A stretch of 64,000 nucleotides of DNA from Isoetes taiwanensis (GCA_021234155.1 JAJEKV010000002.1:43577203-43641202), one strand, 5' to 3'; shown: positions 22,779 through 33,623, counted from the stretch's first letter. Translations and numbers: made by a program. Notes: generated by a model from the sequence alone, not told the origin.

Positions 22779-23107
22779 ATCTGTTTTTTTCAGTTATTTG
22801 AGTTGTTTAGTGTTTTATTAATGGTAAATCAGTAGACTTTGTAAGGGCAAAGAGTGAATTAAAGGGTTAATTGCTGAACCAATTAAGGTTACAAGCTGAA
22901 CCAATTCTGCACCACAAATGGGCAATACTTGGACAAAAAATTGGGGTAAAAGATAGACCAAATCTGTCAAGAAACAGTCCAAATTTAAGGAGCTACAGTT
23001 TTGTGGTTAGGCCATATCATGACATAAATTTTATACCAGCTGATAGCAATTTGTTCACACTCCAAAATGCACTGTTTTTGGAGTAATTTGGACAATCCTA
23101 ACTTAAG

Positions 23108-23356
23108 TTAGGGCTCTCCAAATGTTAAGTGCACCAACCATGGAGTTGTTACTCTATATCTTGTCAGCGGTTGTGTCTCCTTTCCCACCTCTGTCCGCTG
23201 TCTTTTGCTGGGGACGTGATTAGCAGACGACTCACGAGCATCTTCGCTTCTCCAGAGAATGAATGAGCCCCTGGCTTCTGCTATTGTGTTTGCATCTGGA
23301 GTTGGCCAAGGAAGGGTATGGTGGCCTTCGAACACTTCCTCCACACCTACGCTCAC
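23108..23356 (-). pseudogene. DUF8039/Tnp-like domain gene, copy 1, split by a hAT element
   Basis: Minus-strand frame with VEEVFEGHHTLPWPTPDANT and AEARGSFILWRSEDARES, identical to part of the 164-codon frame at 28,711-29,205. The upstream half of that frame lies beyond the hAT element (24,012-24,260), so the reading frame is interrupted exactly at the TSD. Confidence 0.6.
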
Positions 23357-23366
23357 TACTCCATTC

Positions 23367-24011
23367 CAGGGATAGGTTCTATACGTACAAAATTAAAATT
23401 TCTGACGTATAAAGTTAAAAAATACGTATTTTTTAATAAAATACGTATTTAACGATATAAATACCTCGCCCGGAAAAAAATCGCGACAATACAAAACCGC
23501 GGAAAGCGTGCGAAAACTTTTTCGCGTCTGTGAAATAGAAAGAATCGCCAAGCGAAAGGGACAGGCGACATTGGCAGAGACGCGACCGTGATAAGCGTCA
23601 CGCGAAAATTTTTTCGGCAGACGCTTATCGGTCATTCGGCGTCTAAAGCAAAGCAGCGTGTTCGAAAAAATACGGCAAAAAATACGGCAAAAACAATTCC
23701 GGCGCCGAAGATTTTCGGCGACGCCCAAAACAACTAAATCGCGCGACGAAAAAAAGTCCGCGTCTGACGTGGCGTTGTTTCGCGCGACGCCAAAAAAAAT
23801 TTTGGTTTCACAGCGCTGTTTCAAGGTTTCACAGACGCGAAAATTTTTCGCAGCGTCTGAGATATAGTTGTTTTCACAGACGCCAAAAATCTTCCGACGC
23901 CGGAATTGTTTTTTGTCAGATTTTTTATGCTTTATCTGACAAATTTGTGCCAGATCATACAATTCATATCGTATTCCGTGATAAAACGCATCCGTATTGA
24001 ACCTATCCCCG
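23367..24011 (-). mobile_element. Non-autonomous hAT element (MITE), copy 2, exact TSD, empty site known
   Basis: A 645-bp element with ends CAGGGATAGGTTCTATACG and GAACCTATCCCCG, flanked by CTCCATTC on both sides (23359-23366 and 24012-24019). The paralogous segment A2 carries a single CTCCATTC at 28962-28969 with no insertion, so the empty site is directly visible. It lies in the opposite orientation to copy 1 and has the same GACGC-rich interior. Confidence 0.96.
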
Positions 24012-24889
24012 CTCCATTCGATATCTCCTTGAAGTGGCATTGTGTCATTTGCCCCACAACTCCCTTTGCTACTAGATGTTCATTAAGGAAGAGATACACA
24101 ACCCCGCACAAGGATTTCGATAGTGTTAAAATCGAGTAAGGAAGACGAGAAAGCAATGCAAAGGACATGGGGGATGGCCATTCAATGGTTGCACGACAAT
24201 GAAATTGGGCGGGTGCTTTTACATATGAGGTCTTTAGATTCCCCTTGTTGCAAATTGGGCGGCCGCCCAAATTGAACCGAATGAGGGCTTTATAAGGTTA
24301 GTATTGCGGCGGCCTCACAATGGGTACAAAGAAAGGTTCTCGCCTCGAACAAGGCCATGACTCAAGGACAAATTGGGCGCCCGCCCAATTTGGTCGTGGT
24401 TGTAGAAGAACTCAGAAGAAGGCGAGACTTCGCCCACCCAATTTAGTCGCCATAGAGAAGACACATTCGAAAGTGACAACTTGAGAATAGGCACAATAGG
24501 CACAACTTGAGATACTTCAACCGAATGAGGGCTTTATAAAGGGTTAGTATTGATGCAGTCAGTCTCACAATGGGTACAAAAAAAGGTTCTCGCTCTGAAC
24601 AGGCCATGACCGCTTACAAATTGGGCGCCCGGCCAATTTGGTCGTGGTTGTAGAAGAGCTGTAAAGTAGGCAGAGACTCGGCGCCCGCCCAATTTAGCTG
24701 CCATAGAGAAAACACATTCGAGTGACAACTTGAGAATAGGCACAATAGGCACAACTTAAGATACAGTTTGCCCACCCGCGATTTCACCTATCGGTCATCT
24801 ACACAAAGGGGACAATCAGGCGACCGCCCAATTTGTCCCTTTCTGTAAATGAAACTGAACGAGGCAGACACTAAAAGAATCCCCTTCGA

Positions 24890-25114
24890 TTGAAAGGGGG
24901 AGGGTTGGACTGGTCACCTAAGTGGAATCCATCATCAAGCTACCAAAACAAATACAATCGAGCATTGGAAGGGCCTGACTACAAACAAGGGTGGACTTAT
25001 CAGGGTAGTTCTTGGGGGCAAACAAACGAGCATGGAGAAAACAGCAGGCACACAATTCCTGCACACCAATTTCAGGAAAAGGAAGGACTGCATCGAAACT
25101 TAGAGTTTATGTAA
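24890..25114 (+). CDS. Conserved 74-codon frame, duplicated at 29,830-30,054
   Basis: The frame (LDWSPKWNPSSSYQNKYN ... HQFQEKEGLHRNLEFM) has the same translation in A1 and A2, although flanking DNA carries several indels between the copies. It is Gly/Gln/Asn-rich with no known domain and no in-frame ATG near its start, so it would have to be an exon, or it is simply unmutated non-coding DNA. Confidence 0.25.
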   Translation: MKGGGLDWSPKWNPSSSYQNKYNRALEGPDYKQGWTYQGSSWGQTNEHGENSRHTIPAHQFQEKEGLHRNLEFM

Positions 25115-25199
25115 ATGTGATGATGGTTGTCAAGTCCAAACTTCAAAAATGTGACCGAACTACCACCCCTTGAATGATGAGGTAAATCAACAGCGCCAT

Positions 25200-25320
25200 C
25201 TAAAAAGGCGTGAATGAAGAGGTGTGAATGAGCAGTGAATGAAGAGGTGGAATGAATGAGCGTGCTTGAAGAAGTGCGAATGAACAACCGTGAATGGAAA
25301 GGCGTGAATGATTACATCCC
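25200..25320. repeat. Minisatellite of GTGAATGAAGAGGT-like units
   Basis: Degenerate 13-15 bp units (GGCGTGAATGAAGAGGTGTG type) in tandem; the same array is present at about 30,145-30,260 in copy A2. Confidence 0.7.
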
Positions 25321-26433
25321 TTGATTACATTTGCAAAGCAATTACACATCGAGCTATGGCGAATAAAATCGAGGAGCAAAGACAAACCTTTGGAGATTTC
25401 GTGGCCATGAGTATGAAGCGCTGAAGATGTTTGCGTCTTGAAGAAAAGATAGTGGCCAAACAGAGCAGAGCTAGAAAAACAATAGGTCTGAAGCGCATTT
25501 ACATTTAAACACAAATTCCCCCCAAAATTTGAATGTAATTTCCCCCTATTTTGAAAGTTAAATGTCCCCCTAATTTCGAGGTAATATGTCCGCCCGGCAA
25601 CTTTTAAACACAACTTCCTGCCTAAAACACGTGCAACACGTGCATGACTCGAATTAAATTTGGGCGGGCTTTAAATGACGGATTTGAAATTTAAAATCTC
25701 CGTGCAATTATTAATAAGGTCCACAATTAATTCCTCACGCCGAACCCATCAACGGTCCATTTTTATTTGAAAAGTCCAAACTCTCACATGCACGACACTT
25801 GTCTTGGCTCATGAAAGGTCCATAACCCTTTAAAAGCCCCTCATTCTCCTCGACCGCAGGTTTTAGAAAATTCGCGGCTTCCTTGGCGCTACGCTCCCGC
25901 TTAACACTGCCGCCGCCTTATATTTTTACCCAGGAAAGTCATTCTCATCCCTATCCTCGTCGCCAAGACTATACTCCCCGAACCAGCTATCGGCCGGATC
26001 GAGCACTTGGCGCTTTGTTTCTCGGCCGCTTGTCGCCATCCTGTTGGCACCTTCCTCTGTTCATTGTTCTATCGCCTGGGAACCCCTGTACACCAAGGAA
26101 TCTTAGCAGTTGATGGCATCTCGCCCCACCACAGGAGGCAAAGGTAAGCTGGACTACTATCTAAATATAAACTTGAGCGCCTGCCTGATTGAGTATCCCA
26201 CTTTTGCTTAGAGGAAATTGGTCGTGGGTCGACAAATTAACATCTTCTAGATGCCTCACTGGTCCCCACAAATGCATACCTGTGTGCAGAACTTCATAGG
26301 GCACCCAATTGCTTCCCTGAGGGGCTTTCATTTTGCACAACATTGGCCTTTTTCTCCAGTAGGCTACCCATCCATCACGAGGGGTATCTTAACTACGCTC
26401 AAGGGCAGTAGAACGAACTTCTCCCTTACACCA

Positions 26434-26840
26434 AATTGGGCGGACGCCCAATTTACTCTTAAGGACAGCACGACTTCCTTGGATGGTAGACTTGGGCAGG
26501 AGTAAATTGGGCGGGCGCCCAATTTGTGTGTGAGATCCGCCAAATTGGGCAAAGTGCCCAATTTGGCCTCTATGATGCAACCGCCTCCTCAGCCCCAAGT
26601 CTCACTATGAGTTGAGCGGGAGTAAATTGGGCGGGCGCCCAATTTGGTGTGCGTAGAGATCCGGCCAAATTGGGCGGGCGCCCAATTTGGCCTCTATGAT
26701 GCAACCGTCTCTTCAGCCACAAGTCTCACCATGAATTGAGCGGGAGTAAATTGGGCGGGCGCCCAATTTACTGTGCGTAGGGATCCGGCCAAATTGGGCG
26801 GGCGCCCAATTTGGCCTCTATGATACAACCGTCTCTTCAG
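26434..26840. repeat. Tandem array (~124-bp unit) carrying paired palindromes, 5' of the ParB-like gene
   Basis: Units start CCTCTATGATGCAACCG (26,570; 26,694; 26,818) and each holds two AAATTGGGCG/CGCCCAATTT palindromes about 43 bp apart. The array ends about 45 bp before a good splice acceptor (GCTCGCAG at 26,873-26,880) that begins the first recognisable exon. A decayed version lies at 37,910-38,280 in front of the second gene copy. Confidence 0.85.
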
Positions 26841-26880
26841 CCCCAAGTCTCCCAAGTACTAACACTACTTTACGCTCGCA

Positions 26881-28310
26881 GGAATTATTATGGCGCTGAA
26901 CAAAGCGCATCGCTTTCGGATTCCCGGTCCCGCACTCCAAATTTGCAGAGGCTATTGCAAGAGAGGATGCAAGAAACAGAAGAAGAGAAAGAACTGCTTG
27001 TCGGCATCCGTAGTAGTGCCCATGAAGTTTTGACGGTTCTTCGAGGAATGGGTCCGGTGCATAGAGATAGGGAATATTCATCCGGGTCCCGCACAAACCA
27101 CCTCAAGGATCTTTTGCTTTTCTTTGGCAAGAGAGGGACAGGAAAAATGAACTCGGCGGGTATCGTCATCGACATGGAGGTCTCGCCTGAGAACAACGAT
27201 GACTTCCTCATCGATGTTGAAGACACCGTAGATCGGACTTTCGTCCGTTATAAAGTTCCACTTTCTAGGAAGTATAAAGGAAAGCCCACATTCTTGCACT
27301 CATAGAGGATGGGCGCTAGACTCATATGAAAGTCTAGAGCGCTCGGGCATCAAATCAAGAACAGATATCTTGGATGGCTACTATGCTGTCAGGCAGTGGA
27401 TATTAGAACACAAACAGAACAGGTCGAAAGCACTGTTCACGGAGTATCAGGGCAAAAACCAACCTAAAGTATACGATTCTAAGTGGCTTAAGTCTAGATA
27501 CAAGAAGAGTGAGACAGCACAAGCGCAGGCGCCAGCGCCCATGGAGACCGAGACAGCAGTAAAGAAGGCAAGGACACCTGCTACAGCTATTCCCCGCAAA
27601 GCTGCCCCTAAACTTGTATTCGGTGGAATGTCTACAATAGCAAGGTCGCCCTGTGTGAGTGCGTAAGAGGACCACCATCCAAGAGGAACCCTCTAAGCGC
27701 AGAGGAAAAGATTTAGGTGGTCCGTCCAAGAGGCGCAAGCGGGACATCTCACCACAGAGCCCAAATAGTTCGGAGAGGGAGTCTTTGTCTGCTTCTTCAT
27801 CTGAAGAACGGGAGACTAGCCGGCAGATCGTGAAGTTCACTCCATCTGGTGGCGACGTCACACAGGAGAGCAGACATGAGTTGTCACAGAGCGCCATAGC
27901 AAGCATCAAGCACATGGAGAGAATCTACCCTCAGGGGGTGGGCTTCGAAATTGAAGTCGATGTGTTCAAGATGCATAAAGCCCGGCAAATATGACTTGTA
28001 GGGTCATAAGTCCGAGCACTTGGACACTCTCTACTTAATCGCTTATCGCCCATCGATGCACCCTCCCCGTGGCCGATGTCATGTCGCTCGATCCATAGGT
28101 AGGCGAGCAATTAAGTGGAAGAAGGCAGAGGACCTGCAAAATGCAGAATTTTGGATTGTAAATGGCAACCATACGACCACGGTTGCTCAACTGCTTGTCA
28201 CACAAGCTTTGGCATGGCCTCCTGAAAGGTAGCACTTGGCAGAACCGATATTCTTTTCTATGCCAAAAGGAAATGCCGAAGTCCCGGCAGAAAGGCTAGT
28301 TTGTATTATC
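26881..28310 (+). pseudogene. ParB-like protein gene, 5' half only (copy 1)
   Basis: Plus-strand exons read FLIDVEDTVDRTFVRYKVPL (26,881-27,303), then AVRQWILEHKQNRSKALFTE and a Lys/Ser-rich linker (27,370-27,780), and a ParB/Srx-like domain at 27,900-28,300: FEIEVDVFKMHK, TCRVISPEHLDTL and WIVNGNHTTTVAQLL, where NGNHTTTVAQ corresponds to the GxxR/HRxxA box of ParB N-terminal domains. The copy stops where segment A2 begins, so the downstream exons present in the 33.6-38 kb copy are missing. Frames change near 27,305, 27,665 and 27,995. Confidence 0.55.
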
Positions 28311-28366
28311 CGCCCCCCCCATTGTATTATCCGCCCGGACACCTATTGTAGTATCCGCCCCCCCTC
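28306..28366. repeat. Cluster of (GTATT)ATCCGCCCCC units at the B1/A2 junction
   Basis: Three units of TATCCGCCC(CCC) with spacers. Related units lie in both orientations at 36,079-36,175 and 36,304-36,400. The breakpoint between duplicated blocks falls inside this cluster. Confidence 0.75.
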
Positions 28367-28710
28367 AAATCCCTTGAATCTATCTGTTTTTTTCAGTTAT
28401 TTGAGTTGTTTAGTGTTTTATTAATGGCAAATCAGTAGACTTTGTAAGGGCAAAGAGTGAATTAAAGGGTTAATTGCTGAATCAATTAAGGTTACAAGCT
28501 GAACCAATTCTGCACCACAAATGGGCAATACTTGGACAAAAAATTGGGGTAAAAGATAGACCAAATCTGTCAAGAAACAGTCCAAATTTAAGGAGCTACA
28601 GTTTTGTGGTTAGGCCATATCATGACATAAATTTTATACCAGCTGATAGCAATTTGTTCACACTCCAAAATGCACTGTTTTTGGAGTAATTTGGACAATC
28701 CTAACTTAAG

Positions 28711-29205
28711 TTAGGGCTCTCCAAATGTTAAGTGCACCAACCATGGAGCTGTTACTCTATATCTTGTCAGCGGTTGTGTCTCCTTTCCCACCTCTGTCCG
28801 CTGTCTTTTGCTGGGGACGTGATTAGCAGACGACTCACGAGCATCTTCGCTTCTCCAGAGAATGAATGAGCCCCTGGCTTCTGCTATTGTGTTTGCATCT
28901 GGAGTTGGCCAAGGAAGGGTATGGTGGCCTTCGAACACTTCCTCCACACCTACGCTCACTACTCCATTCGATATCTCCTTGAAGTCGCATTGTGTCATTT
29001 GCCCCACAACTCCCTTTGCTACTAGATGTTCATTAAGGAAGAGATACACAACCTGCACAAGGATTTCAGTAGTGTTAAAATCGAGTAAGGAAGACGAGAA
29101 AGCAATGCAAAGGACATGGGGATGGCTATTCAATGGTTGCACGCGACAATGAAATTGGGCGGGTGCCTTTTTACATATGAGGTCTTTAGATTCCCTTTGT
29201 TGCAA
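28711..29205 (-). CDS. DUF8039 / Tnp-like domain protein (uninterrupted copy)
   Basis: A 164-codon minus-strand frame. The segment FLNEHLVAKGVVGQ, VVSVGVEEVFEGHHTLPWP and IAEARGSFILWRSE follows the pattern of the DUF8039 domain found in plant En/Spm (CACTA)-associated proteins (KG-V..., V-V-V-V, LP-P, A-GSFI-W). The first half of the frame may not be translated. It overlaps no other gene and sits in repeated segment A. Assignment rests on pattern recognition only. Confidence 0.4.
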   Translation of the reverse strand: MQQRESKDLICKKAPAQFHCRVQPLNSHPHVLCIAFSSSLLDFNTTEILVQVVYLFLNEHLVAKGVVGQMTQCDFKEISNGVVSVGVEEVFEGHHTLPWPTPDANTIAEARGSFILWRSEDARESSANHVPSKRQRTEVGKETQPLTRYRVTAPWLVHLTFGEP

Positions 29206-29829
29206 ATTGGGGCGCCCAATTTGAACGAATGAGGCGCTTTATAAGGTTAGTATTGCGGTCGGCCTCACAATGGGTACAAAGAAAGGTTCTCGCCCTGAAC
29301 AACAGCCATGACCGCGACAACAAACTTACCAATTTGGTCGTGGTTGTAGAAGAAGAAGAAGAAGGCAGAGACTCGGCGCCCACCCAATTTAGCTGCCATA
29401 GAGAAGACACATTCGAGTGACAACTTGAGAATAGGCACAATAGGCACAACTTGAGATACTTCAACCGAATGAGGCGCTTTATAAAGGGTTAGTATTGATG
29501 CGTCCGGTTTCACAATGGGTACAAAAAGGTTCTCGCCCGAACAAAGCCATGACCGCTATAAATTGGGCGCCAATTTGGTCGTGGTTGTAGAAGAGCTGTA
29601 AAGTAGGCAGAGACTCGGCGCCCGCCCAATTTAGCTGCCATAGAGAAAACACATTCGAGTGACAACTTGAGAATAGGCACAATAGGCACAACTTAAGATA
29701 CAGTTTGCCCACCGGGCCAGTTTCACCTATCTGGTCATCTACACAAAGGGACAATCTGGGCGACCGCCCAATTTGTCCCTTTCTGTAAATGAAACTGAAC
29801 GAGGCAGACACTAAAAGAACCCCCTTCGA

Positions 29830-30054
29830 TTGAAAGGGGGAGGGTTGGACTGGTCACCTAAGTGGAATCCATCATCGAGCTACCAAAACAAATACAATCG
29901 AGCATTGGAAGGGCCTGACTACAAACAAGGGTGGACTTATCAGGGTAGTTCTTGGGGGCAAACAAACGAGCATGGAGAAAACAGCAGGCACACAATTCCT
30001 GCACACCAATTTCAGGAAAAGGAAGGACTGCATCGAAACTTAGAGTTTATGTAA
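29830..30054 (+). CDS. Conserved 74-codon frame, second copy
   Basis: Same translation as 24,890-25,114. It remains open in both copies of a duplication that otherwise shows frequent indels. No domain recognised; coding status uncertain. Confidence 0.25.
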   Translation: MKGGGLDWSPKWNPSSSYQNKYNRALEGPDYKQGWTYQGSSWGQTNEHGENSRHTIPAHQFQEKEGLHRNLEFM

Positions 30055-31213
30055 ATGTGACAGTAGCTGTCGAAGTCCAAACTTCAAAAATGTGACCGAA
30101 CTACCACCCCGGTGAATGATGAGGAGTAAATCAACAGGCGCCATCGAAAAGGCGTGAATGAAGAGGTGTGAATGAACAGGCGTGAATGAAGAGGTGTGAA
30201 TGAACAGGCGTGCTTGAAGAAGTGCGAATGAACAGCCGTGAATGGAAAGGCGTGAATGATTACATCCCTTCAGATTACATTTGCAGCAATTACACATCGA
30301 GCTATGGCGAATAAAACTGAGGAGCAGCACAAACCTTTGGAGATTTCGTGGCCATGAGTATGAAGCGCTGAAGATGTTTGCGTCTTGAAGAAAAGATAGT
30401 AGCCAAACAGAGCAGTGCCAGAAAAACAATAGGTCTGAAGCGCATTTACATTTAAACACAAATTCCCCCCAAAATTTGAATGTAATTTCCCCCCTATTTT
30501 GAAAGTTAAATGTCCCCCCTAATTTCGAGGTAATATGTCCGGCCCGGAACTTTTAAACACAACTTCCCGCCTAAAACACGTGCGACACGTGCATGACTCG
30601 AATTAAATTTGGGCGGGCTTTAAATGACGGATTTGAAATTTAAAATCTCCGTGCAATTATTAATAAGGTCCACAATTAATTCCTCACGCTCGAACCCATC
30701 AACGGTCCATTTTTATTTGAAAAGTCCAAACTCTCACATGCACGACACTTGTCTTCGGCTCATGAAAGGTCCATAACCCTTTAAAAGCCCCTCATTCTCC
30801 TCGACTGCAGTTTTAGAAAATTCTGTGCTTCCTTGGCGCTTTCTGCTCCGCTTAACACTGTCGCCTTCATATTTTTTACCCAGGAAAGTCATTCTCATCC
30901 CTATCCTGTCGCCGCACTATACTCCCGAACCAGCTGTCGGCTTCGGATCGAGCACTTGGCGCCTTGTTTCTCGGCCGCTTGTCGCCATCCTGTTGGCGCC
31001 TTCCTCTGTTCATTGTCCTATCGCCTGGGAACCCCTGTACACCAAGGAATCTTAGCAGTTGATGGCATCTCGCCCCACCACAGGAGGCAAAGGTAAGCTG
31101 GACTACTATCTAAATATAAACTTGAGCGCCTGCCTGATTGAGTATCCCACTTTTGCTTAGAGGAAATTGGGCTGTGGCTGACAAATTAACATCTTCTAGA
31201 TGCTTCCTCAGCA

Positions 31214-31506
31214 GGGTAGAGCTGGAAGACTGTTTGATTTCCTTGAAACGCCATATTTACAGGGCAGAAGCTCTGAAGAGGTTGCTGAAAATGGACGATG
31301 TTTGGCTGCACAACAGGTTCCGGTCCATATTTAAGAAGCTTTACAAGAAGGAAAAAAGGGAGCGTGTGGGTTTGGTAACCAAACTCATCCTCAGCACTCC
31401 CTATCCAATGGGAGAATTGGATGACTGGCTGGATCTGTATAGCAGACAAGCCATAACAGAGTTCGATCTGGGGGATCTAATTGCGGTGGAACTGGATATT
31501 GACTGA
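31214..31506 (+). CDS. Small charged helical protein or terminal exon, unrecognised
   Basis: After an acceptor-like TTCCTCAGCAG the frame reads VELEDCLISLKRHIYRAEAL ... FKKLYKKEKRERVGLV and ends LGDLIAVELDID followed by TGA. Composition and clean ending look like real coding sequence, predicted mainly helical. The first in-frame ATG is at 31,291. It starts right at the junction of A2 with unique segment C, so an earlier 5' part may have been replaced. No family recognised. Confidence 0.4.
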
Positions 31507-31965
31507 AACGTCCATGTTTAATATTATCTATTACTATCTATTATCTTTCTGTTCAACTATCTCTTTCGAGGCATGATGTTTAGTTGATATTATTATCTAT
31601 GTAATCCATCCATGTACTCCATTCCTATATGAATAGAATGGTTCTTGTCTACATTGAGAACAGCCCATGACGTGCAATTTTTGAATAGTAATATCTTGTT
31701 TCCTTCCAGAGGAAATTGGGCGCCCGCCCACTTTCCTTCCAGGGGAAATTGGGCGCCCGCCCACTTTACTTCGAGAATAGTCTCCCCCAGAAATTGGGCG
31801 CCCTTTCCACTTTGCCCTTCAGATGGCTTGAAGATAGTTTCATGTAGGCAAAAGGAAAACGAGAAAACGTAGATCATAACCGAAGATAAGAACTGAAAGA
31901 TTACAACTGAATCATGCACAACACAGTTACATCATCATATCATATAAAGTTATGAAATACATAAG

Positions 31966-32199
31966 TCATAGATTGTAATTATTGGTGATTCTATTAATCT
32001 CAAAAGCCTCGCGCTCCGGAACCCACACAATATGGATAGTAACATGATACTCGCCGGGGGAGTCTTTCTTTCGACCAGTAGCTATACCATACAGCCAGGG
32101 ATCGAGGGAGATCCCTTTCAACTCGCAGGCATGAAGATCGTCAAAGGTCATAAGGCAAGTAAGGGTGTCAACATGGGGCCTCTGAAGATGGCGAGACAT
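31966..32199 (-). CDS. Small protein (77 aa), paralogue of 32,955-33,197
   Basis: Starts MSRHLQRPHVDTLTCLM and contains GISLDPWLYGIA and TIHIVWVPEREAFEIN. The neighbour on the other strand has GVSLDPWLQSKA and VVHLYWLPDQQIFELN at the same positions, so the two are clear homologues: C-x8-10-C, SLDPWL, then a beta-like strand with W-P and FE-N. Both are intact from ATG to stop, unusual in this window. The genes are transcribed divergently and share promoter architecture. No known family is recognised. Confidence 0.7.
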   Translation of the reverse strand: MSRHLQRPHVDTLTCLMTFDDLHACELKGISLDPWLYGIATGRKKDSPGEYHVTIHIVWVPEREAFEINRITNNYNL

Positions 32200-32234
32200 G
32201 GCAGCGGAATGTGTTGTGCCCTCGAATGCAGCTA

Positions 32235-32260
32235 TATTTATAGCCATGGAATTATTGATG
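32235..32260 (-). promoter_or_regulatory. TATA box and CATCAATAATT element of the 77-aa gene
   Basis: The minus strand reads CATCAATAATT, 6 bp, then CTATAAATA, about 36 bp before the ATG at 32,199. The same pair of elements, spaced 8 bp, precedes the paralogue at 32,904-32,930. Confidence 0.7.
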
Positions 32261-32903
32261 ACCACTGTAGCAGCATTATTGGGTGTATATACGGTGTATA
32301 TCCAATAATCTTTGCGTATAATACCATCAATAATCATGGTGGGTATAAATATATCTCAAACCAATTTTGTCCATCAAATTTGGCCTTCCTCTAGCCATGT
32401 GGTCTCATTCGGTCCCGAACGTGATTCCATTACCCGCAAGATGAATCACTAAAACTTCAAGCGGTCTGCCGATGCAGAGATACCCATGGAAGACCGGATG
32501 ACCACGATCGCTTCTAAATCCTCGCCATTATCCTGATCCCTTCGATGTTATCATCCATCTGATATGGAATAGAGAGCATCAAATGTACATGATAGAGAAG
32601 ATCGCTGGGGTGCCCGGTGAAAATGACTCAGAAGAGTCCCCCTAAATGAACGCTTGTCATCTTGTTGTAATCAGACTGTAATCATCTATGAGATAAAGTA
32701 TTAGTACAACTTGTCTTCTATATGTGCAACTTGTCCAACATGTCCCGTGAAATTGGGCGCCCGCCCACTTTGCCCTAGAATGGTTCCCCTTGAATGCGCA
32801 TAGTGAATGGTACGCGAAATTGGGCGGCCGCCCAATTTCGTGTGGCTGTACAGGTATACCGTATACGGTCAATACGGGCGCTAGAATGTACGCCAATAAT
32901 TGA

Positions 32904-32930
32904 CATCAATAATTTTTCACCACTATAAAA
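32904..32930 (+). promoter_or_regulatory. CATCAATAATT element and TATA box of the 80-aa gene
   Basis: CATCAATAATT (32904-32914), then CTATAAAA (32923-32930), 25 bp before ATG 32,955. Downstream of both TATA boxes lies AGCTGCATTC or the similar AGCTCCACTGCATTC, so the core promoter is conserved between the two paralogues. Confidence 0.75.
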
Positions 32931-32954
32931 GCAGCTCCACTGCATTCATCTCTC

Positions 32955-33197
32955 ATGGCTTCCTTGCCGGATCGTCCGGAGAACATCCGATCCTTCAAGT
33001 GCTACTTGAGCTACAACGATATTAACCAGTGCTATATGACTGGTGTTAGTCTTGATCCATGGCTCCAGTCCAAAGCAGATGGACCTGCGAGTGCTTGCAG
33101 GAAGCTCACTCGTGTTGTGGTCCACCTGTATTGGCTTCCTGATCAGCAGATCTTTGAGCTGAATGGCATCGCCTTGGCAGGCGTTGACGACGAGTGA
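32955..33197 (+). CDS. Small protein (80 aa), paralogue of 31,966-32,199
   Basis: Starts MASLPDRPENIRSFKCYLSY, has CYMTGVSLDPWLQSKA and VVHLYWLPDQQIFELNGIAL, and ends VDDE. It is an intact ATG-to-stop frame with a well-placed TATA box. Identity with its divergent partner is moderate, indicating an old duplication kept in reading frame on both sides, which suggests selection. Palindromes at 32,750 and 32,816 lie upstream of its promoter. Function unknown; the small size and lack of signal peptide suggest a cytoplasmic or nuclear protein. Confidence 0.75.
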   Translation: MASLPDRPENIRSFKCYLSYNDINQCYMTGVSLDPWLQSKADGPASACRKLTRVVVHLYWLPDQQIFELNGIALAGVDDE

Positions 33198-33623
33198 ATC
33201 GTTGTAGACTCGGATATGATAATGTACCTGACAAGGATATAATAATGTTGTAAGGATGTAATAAGCATAGTCAATATTATATAATGTAACGTACCTGAGT
33301 AATTCCTGAGGGTCTGCTCTTTGATCTCCACTGTTTCTGCACCTCCACTTCACTTCATGTTTGATGACGTTTACTCTGCTAGTAAATTGGGCGCCCGCCC
33401 AATTTGTGGCCGAGGATAGCGAAGGTCTCAAGTTAACAGCAACAAGATTGGTCGTGAAATAAATTAAATTAAAGGTTTTAGTTTCTACGGGTAACCAATT
33501 TGGTTAGCAAAGTAAACTAGAGAATTTTAAGACAAGGAAATGAGTGCAACGTTATCATTTCTGAAAAAGAAGTAATTACAATTGTTCATAAAATATTTCA
33601 CATATTTTGACATCATAAATCGC

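Larger units (their letters stand above)
22762..26254. repeat. Segmental duplication A, copy 1 (contains a hAT insertion)
   Basis: Near identical to 28,365-31,203 once the hAT element and one TSD copy are removed (about 2.84 kb in each copy). Homology starts at TCAAATCCCTTGAATC and ends at TCTTCTAGATGC. The two copies are in the same orientation and flank segment B1. Confidence 0.93.
26269..28356. repeat. Segment B, copy 1 (inverted copy at 36,350-38,447)
   Basis: About 2.09 kb almost identical to the reverse complement of 36,350-38,447. It carries the 5' half of the ParB-like gene and the palindrome array in front of it. It is truncated on the right by A2, at an ATCCGCCCCC repeat. Confidence 0.93.
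28365..31203. repeat. Segmental duplication A, copy 2 (empty for the hAT element)
   Basis: Direct repeat of 22,762-26,254. It lacks the hAT insertion and retains several CTG/CAG words missing from copy 1, for example TATCTGGTCATC (copy 1 reads TATCGGTCATC). Confidence 0.93.

Noticed and set aside
22690-22780. Possible tRNA-Leu-like gene
   Set aside because: Only the T-arm is convincing; the remainder does not form a cloverleaf.
22871-23086. 71-codon frame identical in A1 and A2 as a gene
   Set aside because: Identity is explained by the duplication itself; no start context, domain or splice evidence.
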